From positions 1-51,959 of the forward strand of contig JALOOM010000032.1 of assembly GCA_025454395.1 (NCBI GenBank): a stretch of DNA of 51,959 nucleotides, written 5' to 3'. The translations under genes were made by a program, and so were the position numbers. Below the pieces are notes generated by a model. That model made no database searches, was not told the origin of the DNA, and saw nothing but the letters and a program-made list of their open reading frames with translations. The stretch is from Elainella sp. Prado103 (GTDB lineage Bacteria; Cyanobacteriota; Cyanobacteriia; Elainellales; Elainellaceae). This document shows positions 37,986 through 47,754 of this stretch, one piece after another (the first letter of the stretch is position 1; each line of letters begins with the position of its first letter).

Positions 37986-39065
37986 ATGGCGCTTGTGCCC
38001 ATGCGATTGCTGCTGGATCACGCAGCCGAGAATGGCTACGGCATTCCTGCTTTCAACGTTAACAACATGGAGCAAATTCAGGCGATCATGCAGGCTGCTC
38101 ATGAGACAGACAGCCCGGTGATTCTGCAAGCTTCTCGTGGTGCTCGTAAGTATGCTGGCGAAAACTTCCTCCGTCATCTGATCCTGGCTGCGGTTGAAAC
38201 CTATCCGCATATCCCCATCGTCATGCACCAAGACCATGGTAACGAGCCTGCGACCTGCTACTCGGCGATCAAAAATGGCTTCACCAGCGTCATGATGGAT
38301 GGCTCTCTGGAAGCCGATGCCAAAACTCCGGCCAGCTATGACTATAACGTCTCCGTCACCAGTGAAGTGGTGAAAGTGGCTCATGCGATCGGTGCTTCGG
38401 TAGAAGGCGAACTGGGCTGCTTGGGTTCCCTGGAAACCGGCAAAGGTGAAGCTGAAGATGGCCACGGGTTTGAAGGCGAATTGGATCACTCCATGCTGCT
38501 GACCGATCCCGATGAAGCGGTTGATTTCGTTGAGCGCACTCAAGTAGACGCACTAGCAGTGGCGATCGGCACCAGCCACGGGGCATACAAATTTACCCGC
38601 AAGCCGACCGGCGAAATTCTGGCAATCAGCCGCATTGAAGAAATTCATAGCCGCTTGCCCAACACCCACTTGGTGATGCATGGTTCCTCTTCCGTGCCCG
38701 AAGATTTGATTGCGCTGATCAATCAATATGGCGGTGCGATCCCAGAAACCTATGGTGTGCCCGTGGAAGAAATCCAGAAAGGCATCAAGAGCGGTGTGCG
38801 CAAAGTGAATATCGATACCGACAACCGTTTGGCGATCACCGCAGCGGTACGGGAAGCACTGGCCGCCAACGCGAAAGAGTTTGACCCACGCCACTTCCTC
38901 AAGCCTTCGATCAAGTACATGCAGAAAGTATGTGCTGATCGCTATCAGCAGTTCTGGGCGGCAGGTCAAGCCAGCAAGATCAAGCAAGTTTCCCTGGACG
39001 AGTATGCTGCGAAGTATGCCAAAGGTGAACTGGCTCAAGTGGCGAAGAAAGCGGTTGGCGTTTAA
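37986..39065 (+). CDS. fba: Class II fructose-bisphosphate aldolase
   Basis: Condenses triose phosphates to fructose- and sedoheptulose-bisphosphate in the Calvin cycle and runs glycolysis in reverse direction. The 359-residue zinc-dependent enzyme has [11 protein letters not shown] (zinc His and catalytic region), [35 protein letters not shown] and [15 protein letters not shown] at 37973-37978 sets the start. A terminator follows. Confidence 0.97.
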   Translation: MALVPMRLLLDHAAENGYGIPAFNVNNMEQIQAIMQAAHETDSPVILQASRGARKYAGENFLRHLILAAVETYPHIPIVMHQDHGNEPATCYSAIKNGFTSVMMDGSLEADAKTPASYDYNVSVTSEVVKVAHAIGASVEGELGCLGSLETGKGEAEDGHGFEGELDHSMLLTDPDEAVDFVERTQVDALAVAIGTSHGAYKFTRKPTGEILAISRIEEIHSRLPNTHLVMHGSSSVPEDLIALINQYGGAIPETYGVPVEEIQKGIKSGVRKVNIDTDNRLAITAAVREALAANAKEFDPRHFLKPSIKYMQKVCADRYQQFWAAGQASKIKQVSLDEYAAKYAKGELAQVAKKAVGV

Positions 39066-39114
39066 TCGCTCCAGTTTGATTTTGAGTATTCATAATTTTG
39101 CGTAATGCATTATT

Positions 39115-39144
39115 TCGGGTGGTCTACGGGCTACCCGATTTTTG
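39115..39144 (+). terminator. Rho-independent terminator of fba
   Basis: TCGGGT (39115-39120) pairs with ACCCGA (39133-39138), then TTTTTG. Confidence 0.8.
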
Positions 39145-39236
39145 TTGGACTGGGGTTAAGCTGCTGGGCTGGGTGACGAGTGGCTAACTGGGTTGGCTTG
39201 CCAGCCTGAGTTCACGGCACGGAGATATTCAGCGAT

Positions 39237-41768
39237 CTAAAGAGCCTGGAAAAGCTGACAAAGCCAGGAGTCACTCAGTTTCTCGGTGATGGTTTGCAAT
39301 GCTGCTGGTAAATCAATCTCCAGATCGCGATTTTGGACATCAACAATCAGTCGATAGATCAACTCAAAATCTAGCCGTTGTTCTTCATCCATGATCAGAA
39401 ACGCACCATGATGTGAATAGTTCAACTTTTCAACTTCGTCTCGGCCCACCTTCCCCCGAATTTCCGACAGCCGACCGTCCCGCCAAAGCTGATAGTGAAT
39501 CGTTCGATCCGTTACAACTAACTCATTCCAATTTTTGAGGCGACTGGTGAATGCCCCACCGTCAATTTGCAGAAACCCGATCGCCACTTTACGCCGTCCA
39601 ACCAGCATCAGATGTTCAGGCAAGGTGCGTTTGCCTAACCGCAGATAGTCAATTGTGAAGGGTTTAATCAGCTTAAATGCTTCTGCGATCGTTGTGAGTT
39701 TGCCCAAGTCATCACTGTCAGTAATAATCTGGGGTTTTTGATAATCTTGACGCAGCAACAACCGTCGTCGATCCAGATCATCGGCAAGGGGGAAGGATGC
39801 GAGGGATGCGAGGGAGGGTTGGGTTACCTGCGGCGCAAGGAGCGGGCGAAGCGATGGTGGCACCACGGGTGAAGTCGGAGAAGCTTGAGAAACATCCTCT
39901 GAAGAGAGAGAGGGATGATTCCGATCGGGGGATTGTGGCTCACCCCCCTCCCAAACTTGTGTGAGTTGATGGAACACCTGCTGAAGTTTGGCAAAGCCGG
40001 ACTCCAATCGATCCAGCCGCTGGGTTACAGAAAGCGGGGTTAGCTGAGTAGTTGCACCAGAATCAGTGAGCGTTTCAACTGGGGACGGAGGTAGCGGTAA
40101 ACCTTGTATCCGATAGCGAAAATACTGGGCAGCTACGTTGAGTGTGGCACGGATTGAAGGTTGCTGCAAAATGATCGCTAAATCCTCTGGTGTAAACAGA
40201 TCGGTTAACTCAATCTTGAGCGGTGCAACCTTCAGTTGCAGAATTTGTTGTAATGCTTCTGGTGCAGGTGGATGCAAATAAATTTGAGTTTGGGAAATTC
40301 GATCGACCACCGCAGCGCTGAAAACCTGCTGAAATTGCTGCCAGCGATCGGGAAATAAATTCAAAATAATCAGGCTGTTCGGCACATGAGTAAACAACTC
40401 CTTCACCGCTTCGCCAAAATTCAGGAGCAGCTTTTCCTGATGCGGCAATCCCAAACTTTCAAGCTGATCAAAGACAATCAACAGCGGCTCATCCAACCGG
40501 GAGAGCTTGCTGAAGACAGCGATCGCTTCGAGGGAAAATTCTTCCTTACTCAGTCCTTCCTGCCAATCTTCCAACCCCACCCACTCAAGGTCTTCAGCAT
40601 TGAGTGAATTGGCCGCCAGCCAGCGCGCCACAATATTTTTTCGGCGGGGATCGGAGTAACTGCAAAATTTAATCATTCCTTTGAGGATTTGTGGGGCATA
40701 TCCGGCAAAACCTTGCTCGATCCCCCACCATTCCTGTGTGCGTTTTTCGATATGTCTCCATAATGCTCGTTTGCGATCGGTGTCTTCCGCCGCCAAACGG
40801 TAGAGGTTGAGCGGAGAGTCTTGCACTGCGGTCAAAATAGCCTGATCATTTCGAACCGGATGAGGAATTCGACTGGTTTGAATCAACCGGACAAAACTGT
40901 AAGCCAGAAAATGCTCTAGCTGAGTATAGTTAGTCCCCGGTATCATCTCAATCAAGGACTCTAGAATACGACTGTAGATGTGATAGAGAATAGCATCGGG
41001 ATTATTGGGATGACGGATAAACAGCAGGCGATGCACAGGCAATAAGTCTTTTGCCAACCGCATCATCAAGTGCGTTTTACCCGATCCTGGCTCACCGATC
41101 ACCACTGCACCTCGGCTTTGATGATTGGCATCCTGACGAATTTCTGCGATCGTCGCTTTGAGCTGCTCAAACTCAAGCTGATAGATTTGCTTCTGGTCAG
41201 GATGATCCTGAAACGGTGTATCCACCCGGTTGCTGGTAAATGGATTAGACTGGCTTTGAAGCTCAGAAAACAACGAAGACGGCTGCATTGTTAGAATAGT
41301 TCGATAAAGCTGATAGGTAAATTCGGCATCATATCGAGCACTGTGGGCTTGTCGGGGGTTAAACCTTTGATGATAGACCTTCAACTGAAGTTTTCTACTG
41401 AGGTATGCCAAAGAATAGCTCGTGAAACCAGGAAAGGTACGTTGTGCTAACTTCCAGGTGCAAATAAACCGCCAGTTCGGTGGTCGAATGTTAGCTCGCC
41501 GACAAGCTTGGCGAAGAATTTGCCGATCGTGTTGGGCATGGTGGCAAACCATCGATCGATGACGGGTCAGATCGATCAAGGTGAGCATCACCTGCTTAAG
41601 GGGTTGAGTGTAGATCAGCCGTGCATCATTGTCTGGATGTTCTGCCACCCAAGCCTGGTAAACGAGGTTGCCCTCAGGATCAAGAACCGCCAGTTCTCTT
41701 AATAAATCTTTACCTTCAGTGTCAATGATCAGAAAATCCGTCGGCAACACGTTGATTTTTCCATCCAC
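39237..41768 (-). CDS. DEDDh 3'-5' exonuclease domain fused to a P-loop ATPase
   Basis: An 843-residue three-part protein I do not know by name. Residues 11-160 form a DnaQ-like exonuclease with a full DEDDh set: D16 and E18 in IIDTEGKD, D81 in CHHAQHD, H142 and D147 in HSARYD. Residues about 195-570 form an AAA+/STAND-like ATPase with Walker A GEPGSGKTH (225-233), Walker B LLIVFD (429-434) and a Cdc6- or BrxD-like look. A Ser/Pro linker (about 590-680) leads to a C-terminal domain of about 165 residues (KPFTIDYLRLGKRTLPEHLM onward) without a fold I can name. The start is GTG 41768, with GGAG just before it. It stands alone, convergent with fba. A role in defence or DNA repair is only inferred. 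Confidence 0.85.
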   Translation of the reverse strand: MDGKINVLPTDFLIIDTEGKDLLRELAVLDPEGNLVYQAWVAEHPDNDARLIYTQPLKQVMLTLIDLTRHRSMVCHHAQHDRQILRQACRRANIRPPNWRFICTWKLAQRTFPGFTSYSLAYLSRKLQLKVYHQRFNPRQAHSARYDAEFTYQLYRTILTMQPSSLFSELQSQSNPFTSNRVDTPFQDHPDQKQIYQLEFEQLKATIAEIRQDANHQSRGAVVIGEPGSGKTHLMMRLAKDLLPVHRLLFIRHPNNPDAILYHIYSRILESLIEMIPGTNYTQLEHFLAYSFVRLIQTSRIPHPVRNDQAILTAVQDSPLNLYRLAAEDTDRKRALWRHIEKRTQEWWGIEQGFAGYAPQILKGMIKFCSYSDPRRKNIVARWLAANSLNAEDLEWVGLEDWQEGLSKEEFSLEAIAVFSKLSRLDEPLLIVFDQLESLGLPHQEKLLLNFGEAVKELFTHVPNSLIILNLFPDRWQQFQQVFSAAVVDRISQTQIYLHPPAPEALQQILQLKVAPLKIELTDLFTPEDLAIILQQPSIRATLNVAAQYFRYRIQGLPLPPSPVETLTDSGATTQLTPLSVTQRLDRLESGFAKLQQVFHQLTQVWEGGEPQSPDRNHPSLSSEDVSQASPTSPVVPPSLRPLLAPQVTQPSLASLASFPLADDLDRRRLLLRQDYQKPQIITDSDDLGKLTTIAEAFKLIKPFTIDYLRLGKRTLPEHLMLVGRRKVAIGFLQIDGGAFTSRLKNWNELVVTDRTIHYQLWRDGRLSEIRGKVGRDEVEKLNYSHHGAFLIMDEEQRLDFELIYRLIVDVQNRDLEIDLPAALQTITEKLSDSWLCQLFQAL

Positions 41769-42089
41769 TCCAATCCATGCTGTCTAAACTATTGAGCCCA
41801 TTCGCAACCGTCACTACACTACTGTATCTGGAGACAGCTCTAACCCGATGACAACTGTAACTGGCTAACCCTAGAAAGATGAACCGATCAGAAAGGTGAA
41901 CTGATTGAACGATCGGAACGTACCGTTAGTGCTGATTAGGGGAGTTTCGAATATGGATACATCGATGCTAAAGGGACACACTGGCTTGCATGGGAATTGA
42001 ATCAATACTGAAACATTCTGTAACATAAATGAATATAGGAGTAATGAATGGATTCAGACGATTGATCCAGATACCGTTTTTAATAGAGG
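41769..42089. other. Divergent region between exonuclease-ATPase and PPOX genes
   Basis: No gene found. It contains loose repeats of GATGAACCGATCAGAAAGGTGAACTGA type words near 41880-41910. Promoters for both genes should lie here; none stands out. Confidence 0.35.
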
Positions 42090-42110
42090 ATGTTCACTAG
42101 AGGCGGCTAT

Positions 42111-42200
42111 ACCGGCAAAACCCATACCGGCAAAACCCATACCGGCAAAACCCATACCGGCAAAACCCATACCGGCAAAACTTATACCGACAAAACAATG
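42111..42200. repeat. 15-bp tandem repeat, 6 copies, ending on a start codon
   Basis: ACCGGCAAAACCCAT in four exact copies, then ACCGGCAAAACTTAT and ACCGACAAAACAATG. The ATG of the last degenerate copy (42198-42200) is the start of the PPOX gene. From an upstream ATG (42090) the array reads in frame as (TGKTH)n. Confidence 0.97.
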
Positions 42201-42752
42201 GCAAAAGTTTACGATTTCATTACCGATCCCTTACAGGATTTCATTGCAGCGCAACACATCTTTTTTGTAGCTACTGCTCCCCTCAGTCAGTCTGGGCACA
42301 TTAACCTCTCCCCCAAAGGGCTCGATAGCTTCCGGATCCTGACACCCAATCGGGTGGCTTATCTAGATTTAACTGGCAGTGGCAACGAAACCTCGGCTCA
42401 TCTGTTGGAGAATGGTCGCATCACCTTTATGTTTTGTGCGTTCCAGGAAGCACCGATGATTTTGCGGCTCTATGGCCAAGGGCAAGTGGTGTTGCCTGAC
42501 TCCGGCGAGTGGCTGGTTTTATCTGCCTTGTTCCCAGCCATTCCAGGGGCACGCCAGATAGTGGTGGCAGAGATCGATCGCGTCCAAACCTCCTGCGGCA
42601 CGGGTGTGCCATTCTTTGAACATACGAGCGATCGAGATAGCTTAATTGATTGGGCAATCAAAAAAGGGGAAGTCGGGCTGCAAAACTATTGGTATGAAAA
42701 AAATCGGGTCAGTATTGATGGATTACCGACCCCCCTGGGCGATGAATTATGA
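42198..42752 (+). CDS. Pyridoxamine 5'-phosphate oxidase-family protein
   Basis: A 184-residue split-barrel flavin-binding-type protein. MAKVYDFITDPLQDFIAAQHIFFVATAPLSQSGHINLSPKG is the typical beginning (quoted in two parts: VYDFITDPLQDF and FFVATAPLSQSGHINLSPKG), followed by ILTPNRVAYLDLTGSGNETSAHL and FCAFQEAPMILRLYG. Members of this broad group bind FMN, F420 or heme; the substrate is unknown and it is not PdxH itself. ATG 42198 matches the family start; ATG 42090 would add 36 residues made of the (TGKTH)n repeat. The stop is one base from the end of the convergent argD. Confidence 0.85.
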   Translation: MAKVYDFITDPLQDFIAAQHIFFVATAPLSQSGHINLSPKGLDSFRILTPNRVAYLDLTGSGNETSAHLLENGRITFMFCAFQEAPMILRLYGQGQVVLPDSGEWLVLSALFPAIPGARQIVVAEIDRVQTSCGTGVPFFEHTSDRDSLIDWAIKKGEVGLQNYWYEKNRVSIDGLPTPLGDEL

Positions 42753-42753
42753 A

Positions 42754-44034
42754 TCACTTGCTCAAAACAGCAAACGCTTTTTCCACAGCGGCCAGTGCCT
42801 GATCAATTTCCGCAGCCGAAACGATCAGCGGTGGCACAAACCGAACCACCTTCAATCCAGCCGGTACCAACAGCACCCCCGCTTCGATCGCCGCACCGAC
42901 CACCTGACTAGAGGTAATTTCCGCATCGGCATTTAGCACCAGACCATTGATTAAGCCCCAGCCCCGCACTTCTGCCACCTGATGGGGATAGCGTTCAGCA
43001 ATCGATCGTAAGCCTGCCCGGAGTTGCTCGCCACGCTGCTGCACATTCTCTAGAAGTCTACTTTCTTCTAAGGTGCGACAAACTGCCAACCCAACCGCAC
43101 AGGCAAACGGATTACCGCCAAATGTGCTGGCATGATCGCCCGGTTGGAAGACATCACAGAACGACTTACACAATAGGGCTCCGATCGGAATGCCACCGCC
43201 TAAGCCCTTCGCTGAAGTGAAAATATCTGGCTCAATTCCCAGGTTCTCGTAGCCCCAGTATTGCCCAGTGCGGCCCATGCCCACCTGCACTTCATCCAAA
43301 ATCAGCAGAATTCCCTTTTCAGTGCAGATCTCACGGATGCGCTGGAAGTAAGACTGATCACCCGGACGCACCCCGCCTTCCCCTTGCAAAGCCTCTAGCA
43401 TAATCGCTGCCACCTGAGGCTCGTTGCTGTCCAGTAGGGCAATGGCTGACTCGATCGCCGTCAAATCGTTGTAGGGCACGTAGTAGAAGCCCGGCATCAG
43501 GGGGTCAAAGTTCTTCTGGTATTTGGGTTGTCCAGTTGCCGTAATGGTCGCCAAGGTACGTCCATGGAAGCTAGCATGGGCAGTGATGATGATCGGTGAC
43601 TGAATTCCCAGCACCGTATGAGCATACTTGCGGGCCAGCTTGATCGCCCCTTCGTTGGCTTCCGCCCCAGAGTTGCAGAAAAAGGCCCGATCGGCACAGG
43701 AATGCTCAACGAGCCACTGCGCTAATTCTCCTTGCTGAGGCGTGTAGTAGAGGTTCGACACATGATGCAGCGTTTGAATTTGTTGATGGACTGCCTCCAC
43801 CATCACCGGATGGGCATGACCCAATGTACAAGTAGCAATCCCCGCCACAAAATCCAGATACTCTCGTCCGTCCGTATCCCAAACCCGACAGCCTGCCCCG
43901 CGAGCCAGCGTCAATGGGAACCGGGCATAGGTGGACATGACATACCGATCGAACTCAGCCCGATCGAACTCAGAAGTCGGCACTGGAACCGGCGCGATCG
44001 TAGGTGAGGTTTGAGCAAGGGTTTCTGGACTCAC
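42754..44034 (-). CDS. argD: Acetylornithine aminotransferase
   Basis: PLP-dependent transaminase of arginine biosynthesis. The 426-residue product has the class III blocks FCNSGAEANEGAIKLARKY, SFHGRT, LILDEVQVGMGRTG and TSAKGLGGGIPIGA with the PLP lysine, and HASTFGGNPFACAV. The first 25 residues are extra and low complexity. The start is GTG 44034 with GGAGAG about 9 bases upstream. Class III transaminases overlap in substrate, so related functions cannot be fully excluded. Confidence 0.93.
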   Translation of the reverse strand: MSPETLAQTSPTIAPVPVPTSEFDRAEFDRYVMSTYARFPLTLARGAGCRVWDTDGREYLDFVAGIATCTLGHAHPVMVEAVHQQIQTLHHVSNLYYTPQQGELAQWLVEHSCADRAFFCNSGAEANEGAIKLARKYAHTVLGIQSPIIITAHASFHGRTLATITATGQPKYQKNFDPLMPGFYYVPYNDLTAIESAIALLDSNEPQVAAIMLEALQGEGGVRPGDQSYFQRIREICTEKGILLILDEVQVGMGRTGQYWGYENLGIEPDIFTSAKGLGGGIPIGALLCKSFCDVFQPGDHASTFGGNPFACAVGLAVCRTLEESRLLENVQQRGEQLRAGLRSIAERYPHQVAEVRGWGLINGLVLNADAEITSSQVVGAAIEAGVLLVPAGLKVVRFVPPLIVSAAEIDQALAAVEKAFAVLSK

Positions 44035-44223
44035 GGGCTAGCTCTCCAAGGCATCAAGGTTTAACGTTGGCTAAGGTGTATTCTCACCAGAGAGGCTGTC
44101 AGCTCCCTGCCTCAAGTTGTTGATCATAAACTAAGTAACCCGGCAATGCTAGTCACAAAACCCGAAAGCCAGAGAACCAGCAGCGATCGGGTCAAAGAAT
44201 CCTGACCGTTCAAGCATTTTAAT

Positions 44224-44291
44224 CATGACCAGATCCTGAGCATGACCAGATCCTGAGCATGACCAGATCCTGAGCATCACCAGATCCTGAC
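44224..44291. repeat. 17-bp tandem repeat, 4 copies
   Basis: CATGACCAGATCCTGAG in three exact copies and a fourth variant CATCACCAGATCCTGAC. Fragments of the unit (CCAGATCCTGACCG) continue to about 44342, so an older, longer array is likely. Noncoding, upstream of argD and downstream of the thioesterase gene. Confidence 0.93.
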
Positions 44292-44354
44292 CGTTCAAGA
44301 ATTCTAACTATTCCAGATCCTGACCGTCACCCAATCCTGACTGTCCCTCTGCGC

Positions 44355-44768
44355 TTAAATCATATCCAACCAGGCTTGAATAGAAGCAGGTAGAGCCAAT
44401 TTGCTGCGCGTGGTGGGGTGAATGCAAAGGTGGAGCGTGGTGGCTTGAGCCGCCAGTTGATGCTTCTCATCGGGGGCGTTCTGAAATAGCCGATAATGCA
44501 CCTGAAATTTATGGGATCCGAGCTGAGTTGGCATCACCTCGATCGCGCAAACATCTCCACAGTGTAAGGGTTGAAAATAGTCAGCTTCCGCATGGACGAT
44601 CGGCATGGCCACCGACTCGCCCCGAAAGAAAGTTTGTAAATCAACTCCGGCTGCTGCGAGGGAAGCTTCATAGCCCGCGTGGCAGATCGTCAGCAAATTG
44701 GCAAAGTAGACCACGCCAGCCGCATCGGTTTCAGCAAAACGCACGGTGTGGGAATAGACAAAGGTCAT
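44355..44768 (-). CDS. Hot-dog thioesterase, probable DHNA-CoA hydrolase
   Basis: A 137-residue 4HBT thioesterase. RFAETDAAGVVYFANLLTICHAGYE carries the catalytic Asp (quoted in part: RFAETDAAGVVYFAN). It is like the cyanobacterial enzyme (Slr0204 type) that hydrolyses 1,4-dihydroxy-2-naphthoyl-CoA for phylloquinone, the quinone of photosystem I; other acyl-CoA substrates are possible. ATG 44768 starts the family sequence; an earlier in-frame start would overlap prmA. It follows prmA by 32 bp on the same strand. Confidence 0.85.
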   Translation of the reverse strand: MTFVYSHTVRFAETDAAGVVYFANLLTICHAGYEASLAAAGVDLQTFFRGESVAMPIVHAEADYFQPLHCGDVCAIEVMPTQLGSHKFQVHYRLFQNAPDEKHQLAAQATTLHLCIHPTTRSKLALPASIQAWLDMI

Positions 44769-44800
44769 GATGATCCTACCTGGCTGCTCAACATGACGGA

Positions 44801-45691
44801 TTAAGCCCGACGGATATTGAGACAGCACCATTCCTTACGTCTCCAGAGGGTGGCGACCACCCAGCCATGCTGCTCTAACATATCGGCGATCGGTTTCACC
44901 TGATCCAGCAAAATGCCGCTCAAGACCCCCCAAGTAGTCGGTTTAGAAATATCGCTAAAGTTGGGAATCAGATCAATGATCACTTCTGCCAAGATGTTAC
45001 AAACAAAGCCATCGACCGGCTGGGGCAAGTCGGCAATTAGGTTTGACAAGCTGCCTTCAGAAACGAGCAGGCGATCGGCAGCGACTCCATTCATCTCTCG
45101 ATTACTGATCGTCGATTGTACCGCCAGCGGGTCATTATCCACCGCATAGACCTGCTTGGCTCCTAGCAAGAGCGCTCCGATCGCCAAAATGCCAGAGCCA
45201 CAGCCAATATCCGCTAATACCATCTCCGATTCTGGTTCGGTCAGGCGCATTTCCAGCGATTCGAGACAAAGCTGGGTTGTCGCATGTCCGCCCGTGCCAA
45301 ATGCTACCCCTGGATCGAGTTTGATCACCACCCGATCGGTCTGTTCTGGCCAAGGCAACCAGGCCGGATTAATCAAGAATCGATCGCCCACCTCTTCCGG
45401 GGCCCAATGCTGTTTCCAACTGCTGGCCCAGTCTTCTTCGTCGATTAAGTGCCACTGGGCGATCGGCACCGGCAATCCGGCACAGAGCGCATCCTGACGC
45501 AGTAACAATGCCAGTGCGGCGAGATCGAGCTGCTGCGCCTTAATTTGCGGCAGGTAAGCTCGCACCAGATAGGACGCGCCTTTGACCTCACAGGAGGTGC
45601 CCCGACAACCAAAGTTCTCCAATCGCCAGAACAACAGATCTTCTAGCATTGGATCGGCCATGACTTGAATTTCCCACCAGCTACTTGCCAC
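44801..45691 (-). CDS. prmA: Ribosomal protein L11 methyltransferase
   Basis: Methylates ribosomal protein L11 with S-adenosylmethionine. The 296-residue product has the N-terminal substrate domain starting SSWWEIQV, the PrmA signature [19 protein letters not shown], the AdoMet motif [19 protein letters not shown] and CNILAEVI. The start is GTG 45691, as in many homologues; an ATG ten codons later is possible. Probably cotranscribed with the thioesterase. Confidence 0.95.
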   Translation of the reverse strand: MASSWWEIQVMADPMLEDLLFWRLENFGCRGTSCEVKGASYLVRAYLPQIKAQQLDLAALALLLRQDALCAGLPVPIAQWHLIDEEDWASSWKQHWAPEEVGDRFLINPAWLPWPEQTDRVVIKLDPGVAFGTGGHATTQLCLESLEMRLTEPESEMVLADIGCGSGILAIGALLLGAKQVYAVDNDPLAVQSTISNREMNGVAADRLLVSEGSLSNLIADLPQPVDGFVCNILAEVIIDLIPNFSDISKPTTWGVLSGILLDQVKPIADMLEQHGWVVATLWRRKEWCCLNIRRA

Positions 45692-45861
45692 GCGGTTGTG
45701 CCCTTGTCCTAATCAGACTTACTCAGACTTCGTGTTTCGCTCTCAGTTGGCAGAAAACCAACTCGACTATTCACTGTAGCTCACTCCTGCTTCACTGAGA
45801 ACTAGCTGCTAGGTCTTGCTGCAAGGGAAATGGTTGATCGTGGCAACTCCCAATTCATACC

Positions 45862-46935
45862 CTATTCATCCAATTGCCACAGCTCTTTATTGAAATCATC
45901 ATCCAGGACTTTCTTCGGCCGTAAAATCAACATCACCTTGCCAAGTAGCGATCGATCGGGGGCTTCTTCAAACCAATCCAATTGCAGTTGCCCCTCCTGA
46001 TCCACCACAAAAAAGCTGTTTTCATCCCAGGTGCGTTGAGCGCGATCGATCAAGACCAATACCTCTTCTGTCTCTTCCTGACTCGCATCGGGCAGATCAT
46101 ACACATTAGCCAAAATCAACACCGGATCCGCCGCCGCTAACACCACCTGCCAACCGGGCAATGCCGACCAAGCGCCCGTACCCGCAAACTTGACCAGCTT
46201 GAAGGTGCCTTCTTCTGCTACCAAGGGCACCGCCTCTAAATCGGTCGTTTGCAGAGGCAATTTGCCGACCACCGGAATAATGCGGGGCTGATCGTTGGCC
46301 GATTCCATCCGGTAATAGGGTAAACGCGGGGTTGGCCGACGACGAGAAACGCTGAAATCAGTGAGTAGCCGCTCCACCTGCTGACGAGCCGTCTCACTTT
46401 TGGCAAACCGCAACGCTTGAGCGATCAGGCGCGATCGGGCTTGTAGATCATCCTGCTGACGGGCCAGCTTCCAGTAAAAATAGGCAACAGCATCATCGGG
46501 GGGAGCGGCAAATTCTGGCGGTTTTCGTGACAACCGCGAAAACTCCTTTAAAGCCTTCGCCACTTCGCGAGCCGCCTCCGAATCCAACCCTTTTTCGACC
46601 AGAAGTGTGGCAGCAGCAACCCGATCAGACTGAGCGAGGATGCGTAGTTCATAGAGAGAATCACTGCCGGATTTAGCAAATCGTTCCAGCACATCCGGAC
46701 TGGCATGACCACTTTCCAACGAGCTATACACCTGGGCTGCTACAATCACCTGATTTTGCTGGATCGGCTCAAACCCAGTCTCTTCAAAGATACGTTGTTG
46801 GGAGAGCCCCGCTTTTTCTAGCTGCTGACAGGCTTTGCCCCAAGCAACCCAATTCTGCTCTTTGCGTCGGAGCGTTAACAGGAGTGCTTCAGTCACTTCC
46901 GGGGATAGGGATTGATCAGACGGTGTCGCAGCCAT
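45862..46935 (-). CDS. raf1: Rubisco accumulation factor 1
   Basis: Assembly chaperone that brackets RbcL dimers during Rubisco assembly. The 357-residue length fits. The helical N-terminal domain (about 1-195) has LRRKEQNWVAWGKACQQL and FEETGFEPIQQNQVIVAAQVY, and the C-terminal beta-rich domain (about 215-350) has LPYYRMESANDQPRIIPVVG. The variable linker between is short. ATG 46935 follows AGGTAAG. Confidence 0.93.
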   Translation of the reverse strand: MAATPSDQSLSPEVTEALLLTLRRKEQNWVAWGKACQQLEKAGLSQQRIFEETGFEPIQQNQVIVAAQVYSSLESGHASPDVLERFAKSGSDSLYELRILAQSDRVAAATLLVEKGLDSEAAREVAKALKEFSRLSRKPPEFAAPPDDAVAYFYWKLARQQDDLQARSRLIAQALRFAKSETARQQVERLLTDFSVSRRRPTPRLPYYRMESANDQPRIIPVVGKLPLQTTDLEAVPLVAEEGTFKLVKFAGTGAWSALPGWQVVLAAADPVLILANVYDLPDASQEETEEVLVLIDRAQRTWDENSFFVVDQEGQLQLDWFEEAPDRSLLGKVMLILRPKKVLDDDFNKELWQLDE

Positions 46936-47122
46936 AACTTACCTGGAGTGCTGATAGATTTTCTCTTATTAATCTAATTATTAGAATAAAGGCTTCCATG
47001 CAACTACCGCTTTGATCGTCTTGGATCTTAAAGTTTCATTACAGAAACAACCGGGAATTGGGCTTATTTTCCGATTGAGTTGACGAATGATCACCGATCG
47101 CGGCATGATAGTAAACGCATGG

Positions 47123-47195
47123 GGGGCTATAGCGCAGTTGGTAGCGCGTCTCAATGGCATTGAGAAGGCCAGCGGTTCGAATCCGCTTAGCTCCA
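47123..47195 (+). tRNA. tRNA-Ala (anticodon GGC)
   Basis: A 73-nt cloverleaf: acceptor GGGGCTA/TAGCTCC, D arm GCGC-AGTTGGTA-GCGC, anticodon arm TCTCA-ATGGCAT-TGAGA with anticodon GGC, T arm AGCGG-TTCGAAT-CCGCT, discriminator A. The G3:U70 pair, the alanine identity element, is present. CCA is not encoded. Confidence 0.96.
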
Positions 47196-47340
47196 TTCTA
47201 ATCTTGCCTTAGTAGCTTTGGAAGATTGCGCAACTTTACCTGAATTTCGGACAACTTGTCCAAGATTTACGCCCGTCCGAAAATCGGGGGTCATTTCACT
47301 CGATCACCTTGTTATCCAGCCTTTGCTCAATCCACTATCC

Positions 47341-47754
47341 TCAAGGGAGCTTATAGCTGGCCACCCGAATCGTTAGCTCACCTCGGCGCGGATCTTGGCT
47401 AAAGATGAACGCCCCTTCCTCTTCTTCATGGCTAGAAAGAAAATCGATCTGTTGCTCTCCCAGTTCCAAGGTGCGTTCATTGTGCTTTAGTTCTCCAATC
47501 ACCTGTACTGATTCAGCAGTTCTACCACCCAGATTCTTTAACGTGAACGGCACATAATATTGCCCTTGTTCCTGCCGAATTGGCTGGGTTCGGCTTACCA
47601 TCAGGATTGGTGGTTGATCACCTTGAGTTGCCCAGATATAGCAAATCAAACTAATCAATCCGATCACAATAATCGAAGCAAACATAAATGCGATCGTTTC
47701 AGTTGAGATAGATTTACGTCGCGATCGATATATCCCAGGCTTAGAAGATTTCAT
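47341..47754 (-). CDS. TIGR02588-like single-span membrane protein
   Basis: A 137-residue protein with one membrane helix near the N-terminus (IAFMFASIIVIGLISLICYIWA) and a beta-rich outer domain (YYVPFTLKNLGGRTAESVQVIGEL) that may be periplasmic. It matches what I recall as the small partner of DUF2391/TIGR02587 membrane proteins. Its ATG 47754 overlaps the stop of the upstream gene (ATGA), which implies translational coupling and a shared complex. Role unknown. Confidence 0.75.
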   Translation of the reverse strand: MKSSKPGIYRSRRKSISTETIAFMFASIIVIGLISLICYIWATQGDQPPILMVSRTQPIRQEQGQYYVPFTLKNLGGRTAESVQVIGELKHNERTLELGEQQIDFLSSHEEEEGAFIFSQDPRRGELTIRVASYKLP

